Positions 7,680 through 17,383 of a stretch of 64,000 bases of DNA are shown in pieces. This DNA is from Pseudomonas segetis (GTDB taxonomy: Bacteria; Pseudomonadota; Gammaproteobacteria; Pseudomonadales; Pseudomonadaceae). How positions within the stretch are numbered: position 1 is the first letter of the stretch; each line of letters opens with the position of its first letter. The position numbers and the translations under genes were made by a program. The DNA is taken from contig NZ_FZOG01000006.1 in assembly GCF_900188155.1 (NCBI RefSeq), positions 236,005 through 300,004 on the forward strand. The letters are read 5' to 3'. Below the pieces are notes generated by a model, which had not been told where the DNA came from, did not search any database, and saw only the letters and a list, made by a program, of their open reading frames with translations.

Positions 7680-9059
7680 ATGTCGGTACCCCCGCGTGCC
7701 GTTCAGCTTAATGAAGCGAACGCGTTCCTTAAGGAACATCCTGAGGTCCAGTTCGTCGACCTTCTTATTGCAGATATGAATGGCGTGGTGCGTGGCAAAC
7801 GCATCGAACGCGCCAGTCTTCATAAAGTGTACGAGAAAGGTATTAACCTTCCCGCTTCTTTATTCGCACTCGATATCAATGGTTCAACGGTAGAAAGTAC
7901 CGGCCTGGGCCTGGATATTGGTGATGCGGATCGTATCTGCTTCCCGATTCCCGACACACTGTGCAATGAGCCATGGCAGAAGCGCCCAACCGCGCAACTG
8001 TTGATGACCATGCACGAACTCGATGGCAAGCCATTCTTTGCCGATCCACGAGAGGTGTTGCGTCAGGTAGTACAGAAGTTCGACGAACTAGGCCTAACCA
8101 TCTGCGCCGCTTTCGAATTGGAGTTTTACCTGATCGACCAGGAGAACGTGAACGGCCGTCCACAGCCACCACGCTCGCCTATTTCCGGTAAACGCCCACA
8201 CTCGACCCAGGTTTACCTGATCGATGACCTCGACGAATACGTTGATTGCCTGCAAGACATGCTCGAAGCCGCGAAAGAGCAAGACTTGCCTGCTGACGCC
8301 ATCGTCAAGGAAAGTGCCCCGGCGCAGTTCGAAGTCAACCTGCATCACACCAAAGACGCGATCAAGGCCTGCGACTATGCCTTGCTGCTCAAGCGCCTGA
8401 TCAAGAACATTGCCTACGACCACGAAATGGACTCGACCTTCATGGCCAAGCCCTATCCAGGTCAGGCCGGCAATGGTCTGCATGTGCATATTTCCCTGCT
8501 CGACAAGAAGACTGGGCAAAACATCTTTACCTCGGAAGATCCGCTGGAAAACGATGCCTTGCGCCACTCGATTGGCGGCATTCTGGAAACCATGCCTGCG
8601 TCAATGGCGTTCCTCTGCCCTAACGTCAACTCATACCGCCGCTTTGGCGCACAGTTTTATGTGCCTAATGCGCCGAGCTGGGGGATTGATAACCGCACGG
8701 TCGCGGTTCGCGTACCTACCGGCAGTCCGGACTCGGTGCGGATCGAGCAACGCGTTGCCGGTGCCGACGCCAACCCGTACCTGATGATGGCCTCGATTCT
8801 GGCCGGTATCCACCATGGCCTGACCAACAAGATCGAACCGGGCGAGCCGATTGAAGGCAACTCCTACGAGCAGTTGGAACAGAGCCTGCCGAACAACCTG
8901 CGTGATGCCCTGCGCGAGTTGGACGACAGCGAAATCATGGCCAAGTACATCAGCCCTGAATACATCGACATCTTTGTCGCCTGTAAAGAAAGTGAGCTGG
9001 CTGAATTCGAGCACTCGATTTCAGATCTGGAATACAACTGGTATCTCCATACCGTATAA
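7680..9059 (+). CDS. spuI: Gamma-glutamylpolyamine synthetase
   Basis: Second glutamine-synthetase-like ligase of the locus (PauA1 in P. aeruginosa), glutamylating polyamines with ATP. At 459 residues it is full length. The N-terminal beta-grasp begins with VQFVDLLIADMNG. GS core signatures include ELEFYL, STFMAKP, NGLHVHIS, NSYRRF and GADANPYLM. The ATG at 7680 has AAGAAAGG upstream. It is divergent from spuA, followed by a clear terminator, and therefore monocistronic. Paralogues are spuB (5247-6605) and the gene at 34626-35990; different polyamine preferences are known for such copies in P. aeruginosa but cannot be read from this sequence. Confidence 0.9.
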   Translation: MSVPPRAVQLNEANAFLKEHPEVQFVDLLIADMNGVVRGKRIERASLHKVYEKGINLPASLFALDINGSTVESTGLGLDIGDADRICFPIPDTLCNEPWQKRPTAQLLMTMHELDGKPFFADPREVLRQVVQKFDELGLTICAAFELEFYLIDQENVNGRPQPPRSPISGKRPHSTQVYLIDDLDEYVDCLQDMLEAAKEQDLPADAIVKESAPAQFEVNLHHTKDAIKACDYALLLKRLIKNIAYDHEMDSTFMAKPYPGQAGNGLHVHISLLDKKTGQNIFTSEDPLENDALRHSIGGILETMPASMAFLCPNVNSYRRFGAQFYVPNAPSWGIDNRTVAVRVPTGSPDSVRIEQRVAGADANPYLMMASILAGIHHGLTNKIEPGEPIEGNSYEQLEQSLPNNLRDALRELDDSEIMAKYISPEYIDIFVACKESELAEFEHSISDLEYNWYLHTV

Positions 9060-9074
9060 GCTCAGGTAACACCC

Positions 9075-9102
9075 GACGCCGGCCTTGAGCCGGCGTCTTT
9101 TT
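9075..9102 (+). terminator. Rho-independent terminator of spuI
   Basis: A 9-bp stem GACGCCGGC / GCCGGCGTC with loop CTTGA is followed by TTTTT, 16 bases after the spuI stop. Confidence 0.92.
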
Positions 9103-9358
9103 GAGTCACGCGCCAAGGCGTGAAAAAACAAGAAGACAAGCTCGACACTGGCCCTTTTGCCCGGACATTCAGCTGCAACCCCTGTACCAGCAAAAGCCCA
9201 CAATAGTGAATGCCGAACTAAAGTATGTTCAGTTAAAGGCTGTGAGTAGCGTCTCAACACCGCGATACATTGCGTAGTAGCTTTCGTCCGACCTGCCAAG
9301 TACCCACTTTCCAGCCGTCGCTACTGGTACGGTTGATGATGTTTACAGGAACAGATCT

Positions 9359-10414
9359 ATGCCTCGTTTGTACGCCCTGCTTCTACTTGCATTGACCTCG
9401 TTGTCCGTCAATGCCCAAGAAATGATTCGCGTCTACAACTGGAACGACTACATAGCACCGCAAGTGCTCAAGGACTTCGAGGCAGAAACCGGCATCAAGG
9501 TCGAGTACCACACCTTCAGCACAGCGGAAGAGCTGAGCAAAGTCATGGCCAGCGGTGAACCCATCGATGTTGCCGTGCCGTCCAACGACACCATTCCCGA
9601 ACTGATCAAGGCCAAGGCCATCCTGCCCTTGGACATGAGCCTGCTGCCCAATCGCACGCACCTCGACAAACAGCTGCTGAGCAAGCTTGCAGCTGTCGAC
9701 CCCGACAACCGCTACGCAGTGCCTTACCTGTGGGGCTCGGTTGGCCTGGCGATTAATACGCCCCAGGCAGAAGCGGCCTACGGAGGCCCGTTACCGGATA
9801 GCTGGAGCGTCCTGTTCGATCCGCAAAACAGTGCTCGCCTGAGCAGCTGTGGCATCAGCGTCCTGGATGCATCGGACGAAGCCTTATCCTTGGTCCTTAA
9901 CTATCAAGGCCGCGATTTCTCGCGCAGCGCCCCGAGCCGCATCCGCCGCGCAGGCGAGATCCTGAAGAACATTCGCCCCAACCTGCGCTACGTCGACAGC
10001 GAGCGCTACATCGAGGACCTCAACAACGGCAAGTTGTGCATGGCCATGGCCTGGGTAGGTGATGCGCTGGCCGCCAAGCAGGCTGGCCAGCCAATCAACT
10101 TTATCGTGCCGTCCGAAGGCTCGGTGCTGTTTATCGACAATCTGGTTATTCCAAGCACAGCCCGGCGCGCCGACTTGGCACACCGATTCATCAATTACCT
10201 GATGCAACCTGAAGTTGCTGCCGAAATCACCACTGAAACCCTCTACCCGAACGCCAACAGCGACTCCAGGCAGTTCCTGGATGCCTCTTTGCAGGCGATG
10301 CCCGACCTGTATCCGAATATCGACATCAAACGCCGCCTGTACACGCTCAAAACCCTTTCTGATGAGCAAAAAGCCGTACGCGACGAGGTGTGGCAACAGT
10401 TCACCTCGCAATAG
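9359..10414 (+). CDS. Orphan periplasmic polyamine-binding protein
   Basis: PotF/SpuD-type solute-binding protein of 351 residues, equivalent by position to P. aeruginosa PA0295. A short signal peptide ends near VNAQ. The signatures are recognisable but diverged: VYNWNDYI, VPSN, PYLWGS, plus SERYIEDLNNG. At the SpuE-Trp271 position it has a different context (SVLFIDNLVIPS). No ABC permease or ATPase lies beside it, so it either serves the SpuFGH importer or acts as a sensor or scavenger; that is inference. The start ATG has AGGAA upstream. A 299-base gap with the spuI terminator precedes it. Confidence 0.85.
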   Translation: MPRLYALLLLALTSLSVNAQEMIRVYNWNDYIAPQVLKDFEAETGIKVEYHTFSTAEELSKVMASGEPIDVAVPSNDTIPELIKAKAILPLDMSLLPNRTHLDKQLLSKLAAVDPDNRYAVPYLWGSVGLAINTPQAEAAYGGPLPDSWSVLFDPQNSARLSSCGISVLDASDEALSLVLNYQGRDFSRSAPSRIRRAGEILKNIRPNLRYVDSERYIEDLNNGKLCMAMAWVGDALAAKQAGQPINFIVPSEGSVLFIDNLVIPSTARRADLAHRFINYLMQPEVAAEITTETLYPNANSDSRQFLDASLQAMPDLYPNIDIKRRLYTLKTLSDEQKAVRDEVWQQFTSQ

Positions 10415-10425
10415 CGACAGTCAGG

Positions 10426-10453
10426 CTGCCGAATCGTCACGGTGACTCGGCAG
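10426..10453 (+). terminator. Hairpin downstream of the orphan binding protein
   Basis: CTGCCGA / TCGGCAG encloses a second stem GTCAC / GTGAC with a three-base bulge, 12 bases after the stop. No U-run follows, so it is a weak terminator or a stability element. Confidence 0.5.
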
Positions 10454-10555
10454 CGCCATATTTCAGTTCGCCATGTCGTTCAATTGACGCAACCACTGCG
10501 ACTGACCTATTGTTGACAGCTACTGTCCTGCGCAATGGAATGAACTGGAGCACTC

Positions 10556-11167
10556 ATGAAAACCCTACATTTACTCTTGCTCATCCTGTTTGCAAGCATC
10601 CTCACAGGCTGCGGCTACAACGACATGCAGCGCCAGGATGAAGCCGTCAAGGCCGCATGGTCCGAGGTCGTCAACCAATACCAGCGCCGCGCCGACCTGG
10701 TTCCCAACCTGGTCAATACGGTCAAGGGCTACGCCCAGCACGAAGAAAAAGTCTTTGTCGAAGTAACCAATGCACGGGCCAAGGTCGGCAGCGTGCAAAT
10801 CAACAGCGACTCGCTCAACGACCCACAGAAGCTCCAGCAATTCCAGGCTGCCCAAGGCGAGTTGTCCAGCGCCCTGTCGCGCTTGATGGTGGTAAGCGAG
10901 CGCTACCCTGAGTTGAAAGCCGATGGGCTGTTCCAGAATCTTCAGGCTCAACTCGAAGGCACCGAAAACCGCGTGACAGTTGCACGCAACCGCTACGTCC
11001 AGGCGGTACAGCAATACAACACCCTGATTCGCACCTTCCCAAACAACTTGACGGCGATGGCGTTGAGTTATGAAGTCAAGCCAAACTTCAGTGTCGAGAA
11101 CGAGAAGGAAATCTCCACGGCACCGGCGGTAGACTTTGGCAACAGCAAAGCACCTGCCACGCAGTAA
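10556..11167 (+). CDS. lemA: LemA family lipoprotein
   Basis: Small envelope protein of 203 residues with a lipoprotein signal peptide (lipobox LTGC, C19), then the mostly helical LemA domain: YNDMQRQDEAVKAAW, the QRRADLVPNLVNTVKGYA motif and a conserved YPELKAD segment. The molecular function of LemA proteins is not firmly known. It is followed at one base by a TPM-domain membrane protein and then a second TPM protein, a linkage seen widely in bacteria, suggesting that the three act together at the envelope. Insertion of this trio between polyamine genes looks independent of polyamine metabolism. Confidence 0.92.
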   Translation: MKTLHLLLLILFASILTGCGYNDMQRQDEAVKAAWSEVVNQYQRRADLVPNLVNTVKGYAQHEEKVFVEVTNARAKVGSVQINSDSLNDPQKLQQFQAAQGELSSALSRLMVVSERYPELKADGLFQNLQAQLEGTENRVTVARNRYVQAVQQYNTLIRTFPNNLTAMALSYEVKPNFSVENEKEISTAPAVDFGNSKAPATQ

Positions 11168-11168
11168 C

Positions 11169-12059
11169 ATGAAGCCATTTCATCACTGGACTCAGCGCCT
11201 TTTCCTGGCGCTGATGCTTATCGTCCCGGTTTTGGTCCATGCCGCCGAAGTACCCATGCTCAAGCGCCATGTCACCGACCAAACCGGCACCCTGACTACC
11301 GAGCAAATCGAGCAACTCGACCAGCAACTGGTTGCGCTGGAGAAACGCAAGGGCGCGCAAATGGTGGTGCTGATCGTATCGACCACCGCGCCGCAAGATA
11401 TCGAGAGCTACTCATTAGCCGTTGCCGAGGCCAACAAGATTGGTCGCAAGGGCACCGATGACGGCTTGTTGCTGCTGGTCGCCAAGGATGATCGGCGTGA
11501 TCGTATCGAAGTCGGTTACGGCCTTGAGGGCGCGGTGCCCGACGCAGCTGCCGCACGCATCCAACGCGAGTTCATTGCGTCACGCTTCAAACAAGGTGAC
11601 TTCTTCGGCGGCATTAGTGCCGGTGTTGATGCACTGACCAAGCTGATTGATGGCGAGGCCCTGCCGCCACCAACCCAACGCAGCGAAAGCAGTGGTCTTG
11701 GCGCCATCATTGCCCTGTCTGTGTTTGCTCTATTGATGCCAGCAATCATTCTGCGCATGATCGTGGGCGCCATCATTGGCCGGCGCGGCTTGATACCCCG
11801 CATGGGCGTGGGCGCTGTACTGATGTCACTGTTTGCACTCTTCACCCAAGGCACACTGGCCGCCGTGTTGATTGGTGCAGTGATGGGCGCTGCCTTTCTC
11901 GCCATACCGCTTGGCGTAATACACATCGGCAGCGGTTCTGGACGCAGCAGTGGCGGCGGCTTCGGTGGCGGTGGTTTTAGTGGCGGCAGCGGTGGCGGCG
12001 GTGGTTTCAGCGGCGGCGGCGGCAGTTTCGGGGGCGGCGGTTCGTCGGGTAGCTGGTGA
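11169..12059 (+). CDS. TPM domain membrane protein (YgcG family)
   Basis: The ATG at 11169 lies one base after the lemA stop; an upstream in-frame start at 11136 would overlap lemA and lacks a signal peptide. The 296-residue product has a signal peptide (cleavage near VHAAE), a TPM domain at about 30-150 (VTDQTGTLT, MVVLIVSTT, YGLEGAVPD), three or so membrane segments at about 175-255, and a Gly/Ser-rich tail ending in GSSGSW. The tail explains the GC-rich tandem stretch at 11940-12050. It is typically partnered with LemA. The biochemical role is unknown, with TPM domains linked to membrane protein quality control in some systems. Confidence 0.9.
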   Translation: MKPFHHWTQRLFLALMLIVPVLVHAAEVPMLKRHVTDQTGTLTTEQIEQLDQQLVALEKRKGAQMVVLIVSTTAPQDIESYSLAVAEANKIGRKGTDDGLLLLVAKDDRRDRIEVGYGLEGAVPDAAAARIQREFIASRFKQGDFFGGISAGVDALTKLIDGEALPPPTQRSESSGLGAIIALSVFALLMPAIILRMIVGAIIGRRGLIPRMGVGAVLMSLFALFTQGTLAAVLIGAVMGAAFLAIPLGVIHIGSGSGRSSGGGFGGGGFSGGSGGGGGFSGGGGSFGGGGSSGSW

Positions 12060-12562
12060 TGACAGTGATAAAACGTGTATTGATCCACCTCTTCTCAGGC
12101 TGGTTCCAGCTGCGTCGCAATTTTCCGGCCCCCTTGCTGGCTGAAATCAGCCAGGCAATAAGCACTGGTGAAAAACTGCATATTGGCGAGGTGCGCTTTG
12201 CCATTGAGTCGCGCCTGCCCTTGGTTGAGGTATTGACCGGCGTCACGTCGCGCTCGCGTGCCGAACAGGTTTTCGCCGAACAAGGCGTATGGGATACCGA
12301 GCACAACAGCGGTATATTGATCTACCTGCTGCTTGCCGAACATCGCGTTGAAATCGTTGCCGACCGAGGCATTTCGCGCCACGTCGAGCAAGCGCAGTGG
12401 GACGCAATCTGTTCGCGCATGTGCGAACACTTTGCCCAGGGCCTGTGGCGCCAAGGCAGCCTTGAAGCCATTACCCAGGCCCACAGCTTGCTCGCGCAGC
12501 ATTTTGCAGCGCCGAGTACAGGCAACCCTAATGAGCTGCCCGACAAGCCGATTATTCTGTAA
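12059..12562 (+). CDS. Second TPM domain protein
   Basis: A 167-residue product whose ATG at 12059 overlaps the previous stop (TGATG). The alternative GTG at 12056 adds one residue. It shows TPM-like features (IGEVRFAIES, AEQVFAEQGVWDTEHNSGILIYLLL, EIVADRGI) but no signal peptide or long membrane segment, only an amphipathic start. Small TPM proteins of this kind follow lemA and the YgcG-type gene in many proteobacteria. Translational coupling argues that the three products work together. Confidence 0.85.
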   Translation: MTVIKRVLIHLFSGWFQLRRNFPAPLLAEISQAISTGEKLHIGEVRFAIESRLPLVEVLTGVTSRSRAEQVFAEQGVWDTEHNSGILIYLLLAEHRVEIVADRGISRHVEQAQWDAICSRMCEHFAQGLWRQGSLEAITQAHSLLAQHFAAPSTGNPNELPDKPIIL

Positions 12563-12614
12563 CCTGCCTGGCCAGGCGAATAAACCGCTAATGATTCCTT
12601 GACCTGAGCAGACC

Positions 12615-13253
12615 ATGCCACGCCCGACGACTGTCCGTAAACCTCGCGCCAGCAGCCAAGCCCGTATCGCTGCGATTCTTGCGGCTGCCCGTGAGTTGCT
12701 TGCCGAACAAGGGGTGACCGGCCTGTCGATCTACAGCGTTGCCGAGCGCGCGCAGATTCCCCCGTCATCGGTTTACCACTTCTTTACCAGCGTCCCGGCT
12801 TTGCTTGAAGCCCTTACAGCAGATGTTCATGCGGCCTTTCGCGCCTGCCTGCAACAACCGATTGATCATGCGCAATTGCGCAGCTGGCGCGACCTCTCAG
12901 CCATAGTCGAACAGCGCATGCTGGCGATTTACGCGGATGATGCCGCAGCCCGCCAGTTGATTCTGGCGCAGCATGGCTTAAGCGAGATAACCCACGCCGA
13001 CCGGCAACACGACATCGAACTGGGCCAGTTGATGCAATCGCTGTTCGAGCGGCACTTCGCCCTGCCAACCCTGCCCGATGATATTGATGTGTTCGCACTG
13101 GCCATGGAGCTTGGTGATCGCGTCTATGCGCGCTCAGTGCAACAGCATGGCCACATCAACCCACGGCTTGCCGAAGAAGGCATGCGCGTATTCGATGCAT
13201 ATCTGGGTCTGTATCTGCCCAGCTGCCTGCCCAAGCGCCCCACCGCCCTGTAA
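12615..13253 (+). CDS. aguR: TetR-family regulator of agmatine catabolism
   Basis: A 212-residue protein with an N-terminal TetR helix-turn-helix (QARIAAILAAARELLAEQG, then SIYSVAERAQIPPSSVYHFF at about 38-57) and an effector domain. In P. aeruginosa AguR represses aguBA and is relieved by agmatine or N-carbamoylputrescine. Its position immediately upstream of aguB in the same direction supports that identity. The 239-base AT-rich gap that follows contains palindromic ATCGAT elements that fit its operator. The ribosome site is weak. It starts 52 bases after the TPM gene, so it may share some transcription with it. Confidence 0.88.
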   Translation: MPRPTTVRKPRASSQARIAAILAAARELLAEQGVTGLSIYSVAERAQIPPSSVYHFFTSVPALLEALTADVHAAFRACLQQPIDHAQLRSWRDLSAIVEQRMLAIYADDAAARQLILAQHGLSEITHADRQHDIELGQLMQSLFERHFALPTLPDDIDVFALAMELGDRVYARSVQQHGHINPRLAEEGMRVFDAYLGLYLPSCLPKRPTAL

Positions 13254-13310
13254 TCAGCCCAAAGAACCTTGTGGCAGCCAAACGGCTGTCCATTGCATTG
13301 CTATTCCTAC

Positions 13311-13400
13311 AATATAAATATCGATATTTATCGATTAAAAACACATAAAAATACGCTATCGATTCATATTTTTCTTTTAAAGCAGATTTTTATCGACTAT
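13311..13400 (+). promoter_or_regulatory. aguBA promoter region with palindromic ATCGA repeats
   Basis: AT-rich segment between aguR and aguB. It contains the perfect 18-bp palindrome ATAAATATCGATATTTAT (13314-13331), a second ATCGAT starting at 13330, ten bases after the first, a third at 13358, and ATCGAC at 13392. The repeated half-sites on a helical-turn spacing look like a multi-site operator, presumably for AguR; the assignment is inferred. Confidence 0.6.
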
Positions 13401-13492
13401 AAATGCACTCACTCAAGGCTAACTCGCCCTGCTTCAAGCCACCTCGATGCGAAGGTTGAAGCTGGGCGCCGAACGTTTTTACGAGGTGTCCA

Positions 13493-14371
<879 letters not shown>

Positions 14372-14450
14372 ATTAATCACACACCACTGCCGGGCGCCCA
14401 CCGGGGAGCCTGCAGCGGCTGTTTCTAACGTCTATATGCAGGTGCTTGTA

Positions 14451-15557
14451 ATGACAACCCTAAACACCAACCCTCGCGCAGATGGCTTTCGTATGCCGGC
14501 CGAATGGGAAGCCCACAGCAAGACCTGGATGGTCTGGCCGCAGCGCCCGGATAACTGGCGCCTGGGCGGCAAACCTGCACAGCAGGCATTTACTGCAGTA
14601 GCCAAGGCAATTGCCGAGTTCGAACCGGTGACGGTTTGCGTTTCGGCCCAGCAATACGAAAACGCCTGCGCGCGCCTTGATCACAGCAATATCCGCGTGG
14701 TTGAGATGAGCAGCGATGATGCCTGGGTACGCGATACCGGCCCGACATTTGTCATCAACGACAGTGGCGATGTACGCGGTGTCGACTGGCAATTTAACGC
14801 CTGGGGCGGTTTCAACGGCGGTTTGTATTCCCCCTGGAACCGTGATGACCAAGTGGCCAGCAAGATTCTGCAGATAGAAAGCTGCGCGCGTTATCGCACC
14901 GAAGGTTTTGTCCTTGAAGGCGGCTCGATTCATGTTGATGGCGAAGGCACTCTGATCACCACCGAGGAATGCCTGCTCAACCCTAACCGCAACCCGCATA
15001 TGACGCGTGAGCAGACCGAGGCCGTACTCAGCCAACACTTGGCCATTGATAAAGTGATCTGGCTACCAGATGGCTTGTACAACGATGAAACCGATGGCCA
15101 CGTCGACAATTTCTGCTGCTACGTGCGTCCAGGCGAAGTCATGCTGGCCTGGACCGATGACGAGCAAAATCCCAACTACCCTCGCTGCCAGAAAGCCATG
15201 CAGGTCTTGGAAAGCACCCTGGACGCCAAAGGCCGCAAACTGGTTGTGCACAAGATGCCGATTCCGGGGCCAATGTACGCAACCGAAGAGGAATGCGCCG
15301 GAGTCGATTTGGCCGATGGTTCACAGGACCGTCACCCCGAGTCGCGCCTTGCCGGCTCTTACGTGAACTTCCTGATCGTCAACGGCGGCATCATCGCCCC
15401 CAGCTTTGACGACCCGCGAGATGAAGAGGCCAAAGCCATTCTTGGCCAGGTATTCCCCGACCATCGCGTAGTCATGGTGCCTGGTCGTGAGATTCTGCTC
15501 GGCGGCGGCAATATTCACTGCATCACCCAGCAACAGCCTGCCCCGCAGACGCGATAA
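14451..15557 (+). CDS. aguA: Agmatine deiminase
   Basis: Converts agmatine to N-carbamoylputrescine plus ammonia. From the ATG at 14451 (MTTLNTNPRA), preceded by AGGTG, the protein has 368 residues; an in-frame ATG at 14436 is less well placed. Guanidino-group-modifying signatures are visible: WVRDTGPTF, EGGSIHVDGEGT, DGHVDNFCCYV and the C-terminal GGGNIHCITQQQ, whose Cys is residue 357, the same number as the nucleophile of P. aeruginosa AguA. It follows aguB and is closed by a bidirectional terminator. Confidence 0.96.
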   Translation: MTTLNTNPRADGFRMPAEWEAHSKTWMVWPQRPDNWRLGGKPAQQAFTAVAKAIAEFEPVTVCVSAQQYENACARLDHSNIRVVEMSSDDAWVRDTGPTFVINDSGDVRGVDWQFNAWGGFNGGLYSPWNRDDQVASKILQIESCARYRTEGFVLEGGSIHVDGEGTLITTEECLLNPNRNPHMTREQTEAVLSQHLAIDKVIWLPDGLYNDETDGHVDNFCCYVRPGEVMLAWTDDEQNPNYPRCQKAMQVLESTLDAKGRKLVVHKMPIPGPMYATEEECAGVDLADGSQDRHPESRLAGSYVNFLIVNGGIIAPSFDDPRDEEAKAILGQVFPDHRVVMVPGREILLGGGNIHCITQQQPAPQTR

Positions 15558-15577
15558 GCCTGGCAAATTGTTGCGGC

Positions 15578-15616
15578 AAAAAAAAGCCCGGCATCTGTAT
15601 CCAGAGCCGGGCTTTC
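15578..15616. terminator. Bidirectional terminator between aguA and the porin gene
   Basis: AGCCCGGC (15585-15592) pairs with GCCGGGCT (15606-15613). An A-run precedes and TTT follows, so it can serve both convergent genes. Confidence 0.88.
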
Positions 15617-15641
15617 TATTGCTGACTAAGGCTGCTCAGGC

Positions 15642-16904
15642 TTACAGCAATGGCAGCGTGTAGCTCACGATCAGACGGTTCTCGTCGATGTCCTTGGCGA
15701 AGTTCGAGCGCACAGTCGCATTGCGCCAGCGCACGCCCAGGTTCTTCAAGGCGCCTTCCTGGAACACATACATCAACTCGGTATCGCGCTCCCACTCTTT
15801 GCCTTCGCTGGCATTGGCGGTTGCCAGGTCCACATTGTCGCCGTTGAGATAACGGGTCATGAAGGTCAGGCCCGGAATACCAATGGAGGCAAAGTTATAG
15901 TCGTAGCGTGCTTGCCAGGACTTTTCGTCCTTGTTGGCAAAATCGCTGATCTGTACATAGTTGACCAGGAACGGGTCAGTGTTGCCGACATAGGCGAAAC
16001 CGCTGTCGCCGGTCATGCTCTGATAGCCCAGACCAAAGCTGTGGCCGCTGACACTGTATGTGGTCATGATGCCGTAAGCATCGTTGTCGATGGTGCTACG
16101 ACCGTCGTCAGTGGAGTGTGCATAGCGCACATCGGTCTTCAGGGTCTGGCCTTCAGCAACCGGCCATACATGCACCAGGTTGAAAGAGTTCTGCTTATAG
16201 AAATCTTCCAGGTTGGAGTAGTAATAACCTGCAGTCAGTTCCTTGGTGACCTTGTAGGTACCGCCGATATAGTCAAATGAGTCGGTAGTGCCGCTGCCGG
16301 TTACCGCAATACCACGCGTCTTGCCGCTGGTGACCGTGATGTCTTCATAGTCATTGGAGTTACGGTTGTTCACTTCACGAATATGCGCGGCATCAAGGGT
16401 CAGGCCTTCGATTTCCTGCGAAACCAGTTGGCCACCGCTGAACACTTGCGGCAACAGACGACCATCACTCGACGCAATTGCCTGGTTCTTGTACTGCAGG
16501 CTACCGATCTTCAATACAGTCTTGGAGATCTTGGCTTTACCGGCAACGGCCAGGCCCGAGGATGTGTCCTGCGAACCGCCAGATGAGCGGTCCGGAACCA
16601 GCAAACCGCTACCTGCGGTGCCGTCGCCCGAGTCCAGCTTGAAACCGAAGGTGCCAATCGCATCAACACCAAAACCTACCGTGCCGTCGGTATAACCCGA
16701 GTTGGCGCGCAGGATGAAGCCTTGAGCCCACTCTTCAGACTTCGATTGAGGCGCACCCGAATCACGGAAATCACGGTTGAAGTAGAAGTTGCGCGCCTCA
16801 AGAGTTGCCGTGCTGTCTTTCAGGAACTCAGCATGGGCAGTTTGGCTCAAGGATAAGCCCAAAGTGCTGGCAGTAACGGCCAGCGCCAAGGAGGTTTTTC
16901 TCAT
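15642..16904 (-). CDS. oprE: OprD-family outer-membrane porin (OprE-like)
   Basis: A 420-residue outer-membrane channel. The signal peptide (MRKTSLALAVTASTLGLSLS, cleavage near AHAEF) is followed by alternating beta-strand sequence, the OprD-family opening FLKDSTATLEARNFYFNRDF, and a C-terminal strand ending in SYTLPLL. Its position next to aguA matches oprE of P. aeruginosa, a porin reported as induced by low oxygen. The name rests on synteny and family; the substrate is not known. The ribosome site GGAGT precedes the ATG at 16904. Confidence 0.85.
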   Translation of the reverse strand: MRKTSLALAVTASTLGLSLSQTAHAEFLKDSTATLEARNFYFNRDFRDSGAPQSKSEEWAQGFILRANSGYTDGTVGFGVDAIGTFGFKLDSGDGTAGSGLLVPDRSSGGSQDTSSGLAVAGKAKISKTVLKIGSLQYKNQAIASSDGRLLPQVFSGGQLVSQEIEGLTLDAAHIREVNNRNSNDYEDITVTSGKTRGIAVTGSGTTDSFDYIGGTYKVTKELTAGYYYSNLEDFYKQNSFNLVHVWPVAEGQTLKTDVRYAHSTDDGRSTIDNDAYGIMTTYSVSGHSFGLGYQSMTGDSGFAYVGNTDPFLVNYVQISDFANKDEKSWQARYDYNFASIGIPGLTFMTRYLNGDNVDLATANASEGKEWERDTELMYVFQEGALKNLGVRWRNATVRSNFAKDIDENRLIVSYTLPLL

Positions 16905-17383
16905 TATGGTTTACTCCAGTGTTATAGGGACACACATCAACACACGCACAGCGTTCAGGGATAAAGACGCCACGCATGCCGAATCCTTAGCAAATCCACA
17001 CAGCAACGCGCAGGCAGCCGGATAGGCGCCAGCAAAGCGTTAGCGGTGGGACTGAAAAATCAGGGGATTAAGGCTGCTGGCCTGAATAGCAATGTGCTAC
17101 AGAGCAGTTTTTGCGAAAGACAGAAATTCTTCATGGCACGGGTCTCTTCATTTTTATTGTCAGCCGGCAAAAGGCGCCGGACTCACTTATGAAGCTGTCG
17201 TTACAGATTTTGTGCCAATTATTTAAGAAAATATTAAATTCATTATAAATCAGACAGTTACATTATTTTTCGTTGTTTAACTCAGTAAAAACAACCAGCC
17301 GCATGGGCGCTTTTTCGCCGAAACCAACCTAAAGTTAGGCGGAATACCGCCAGTTCGATTCAGGTTAATTATCAGCCTCCTCA
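16905..17383. other. Intergenic region upstream of the porin gene
   Basis: 479 bases without a credible gene. The part nearest 17180-17280 is AT-rich (TTATTTAAGAAAATATTAAA) and is the likely long leader/promoter of the porin gene. A small GGCGG-AATA-CCGCC hairpin at 17338-17351 lies just beyond the stop of the PAS-GGDEF gene. I see no clear FNR/ANR box. Confidence 0.4.

Noticed and set aside
11940..12050. GC-rich tandem GGCGGC-like repeats
   Set aside because: They are explained as codons of the Gly/Ser-rich tail of the TPM membrane protein, not an independent repeat element.
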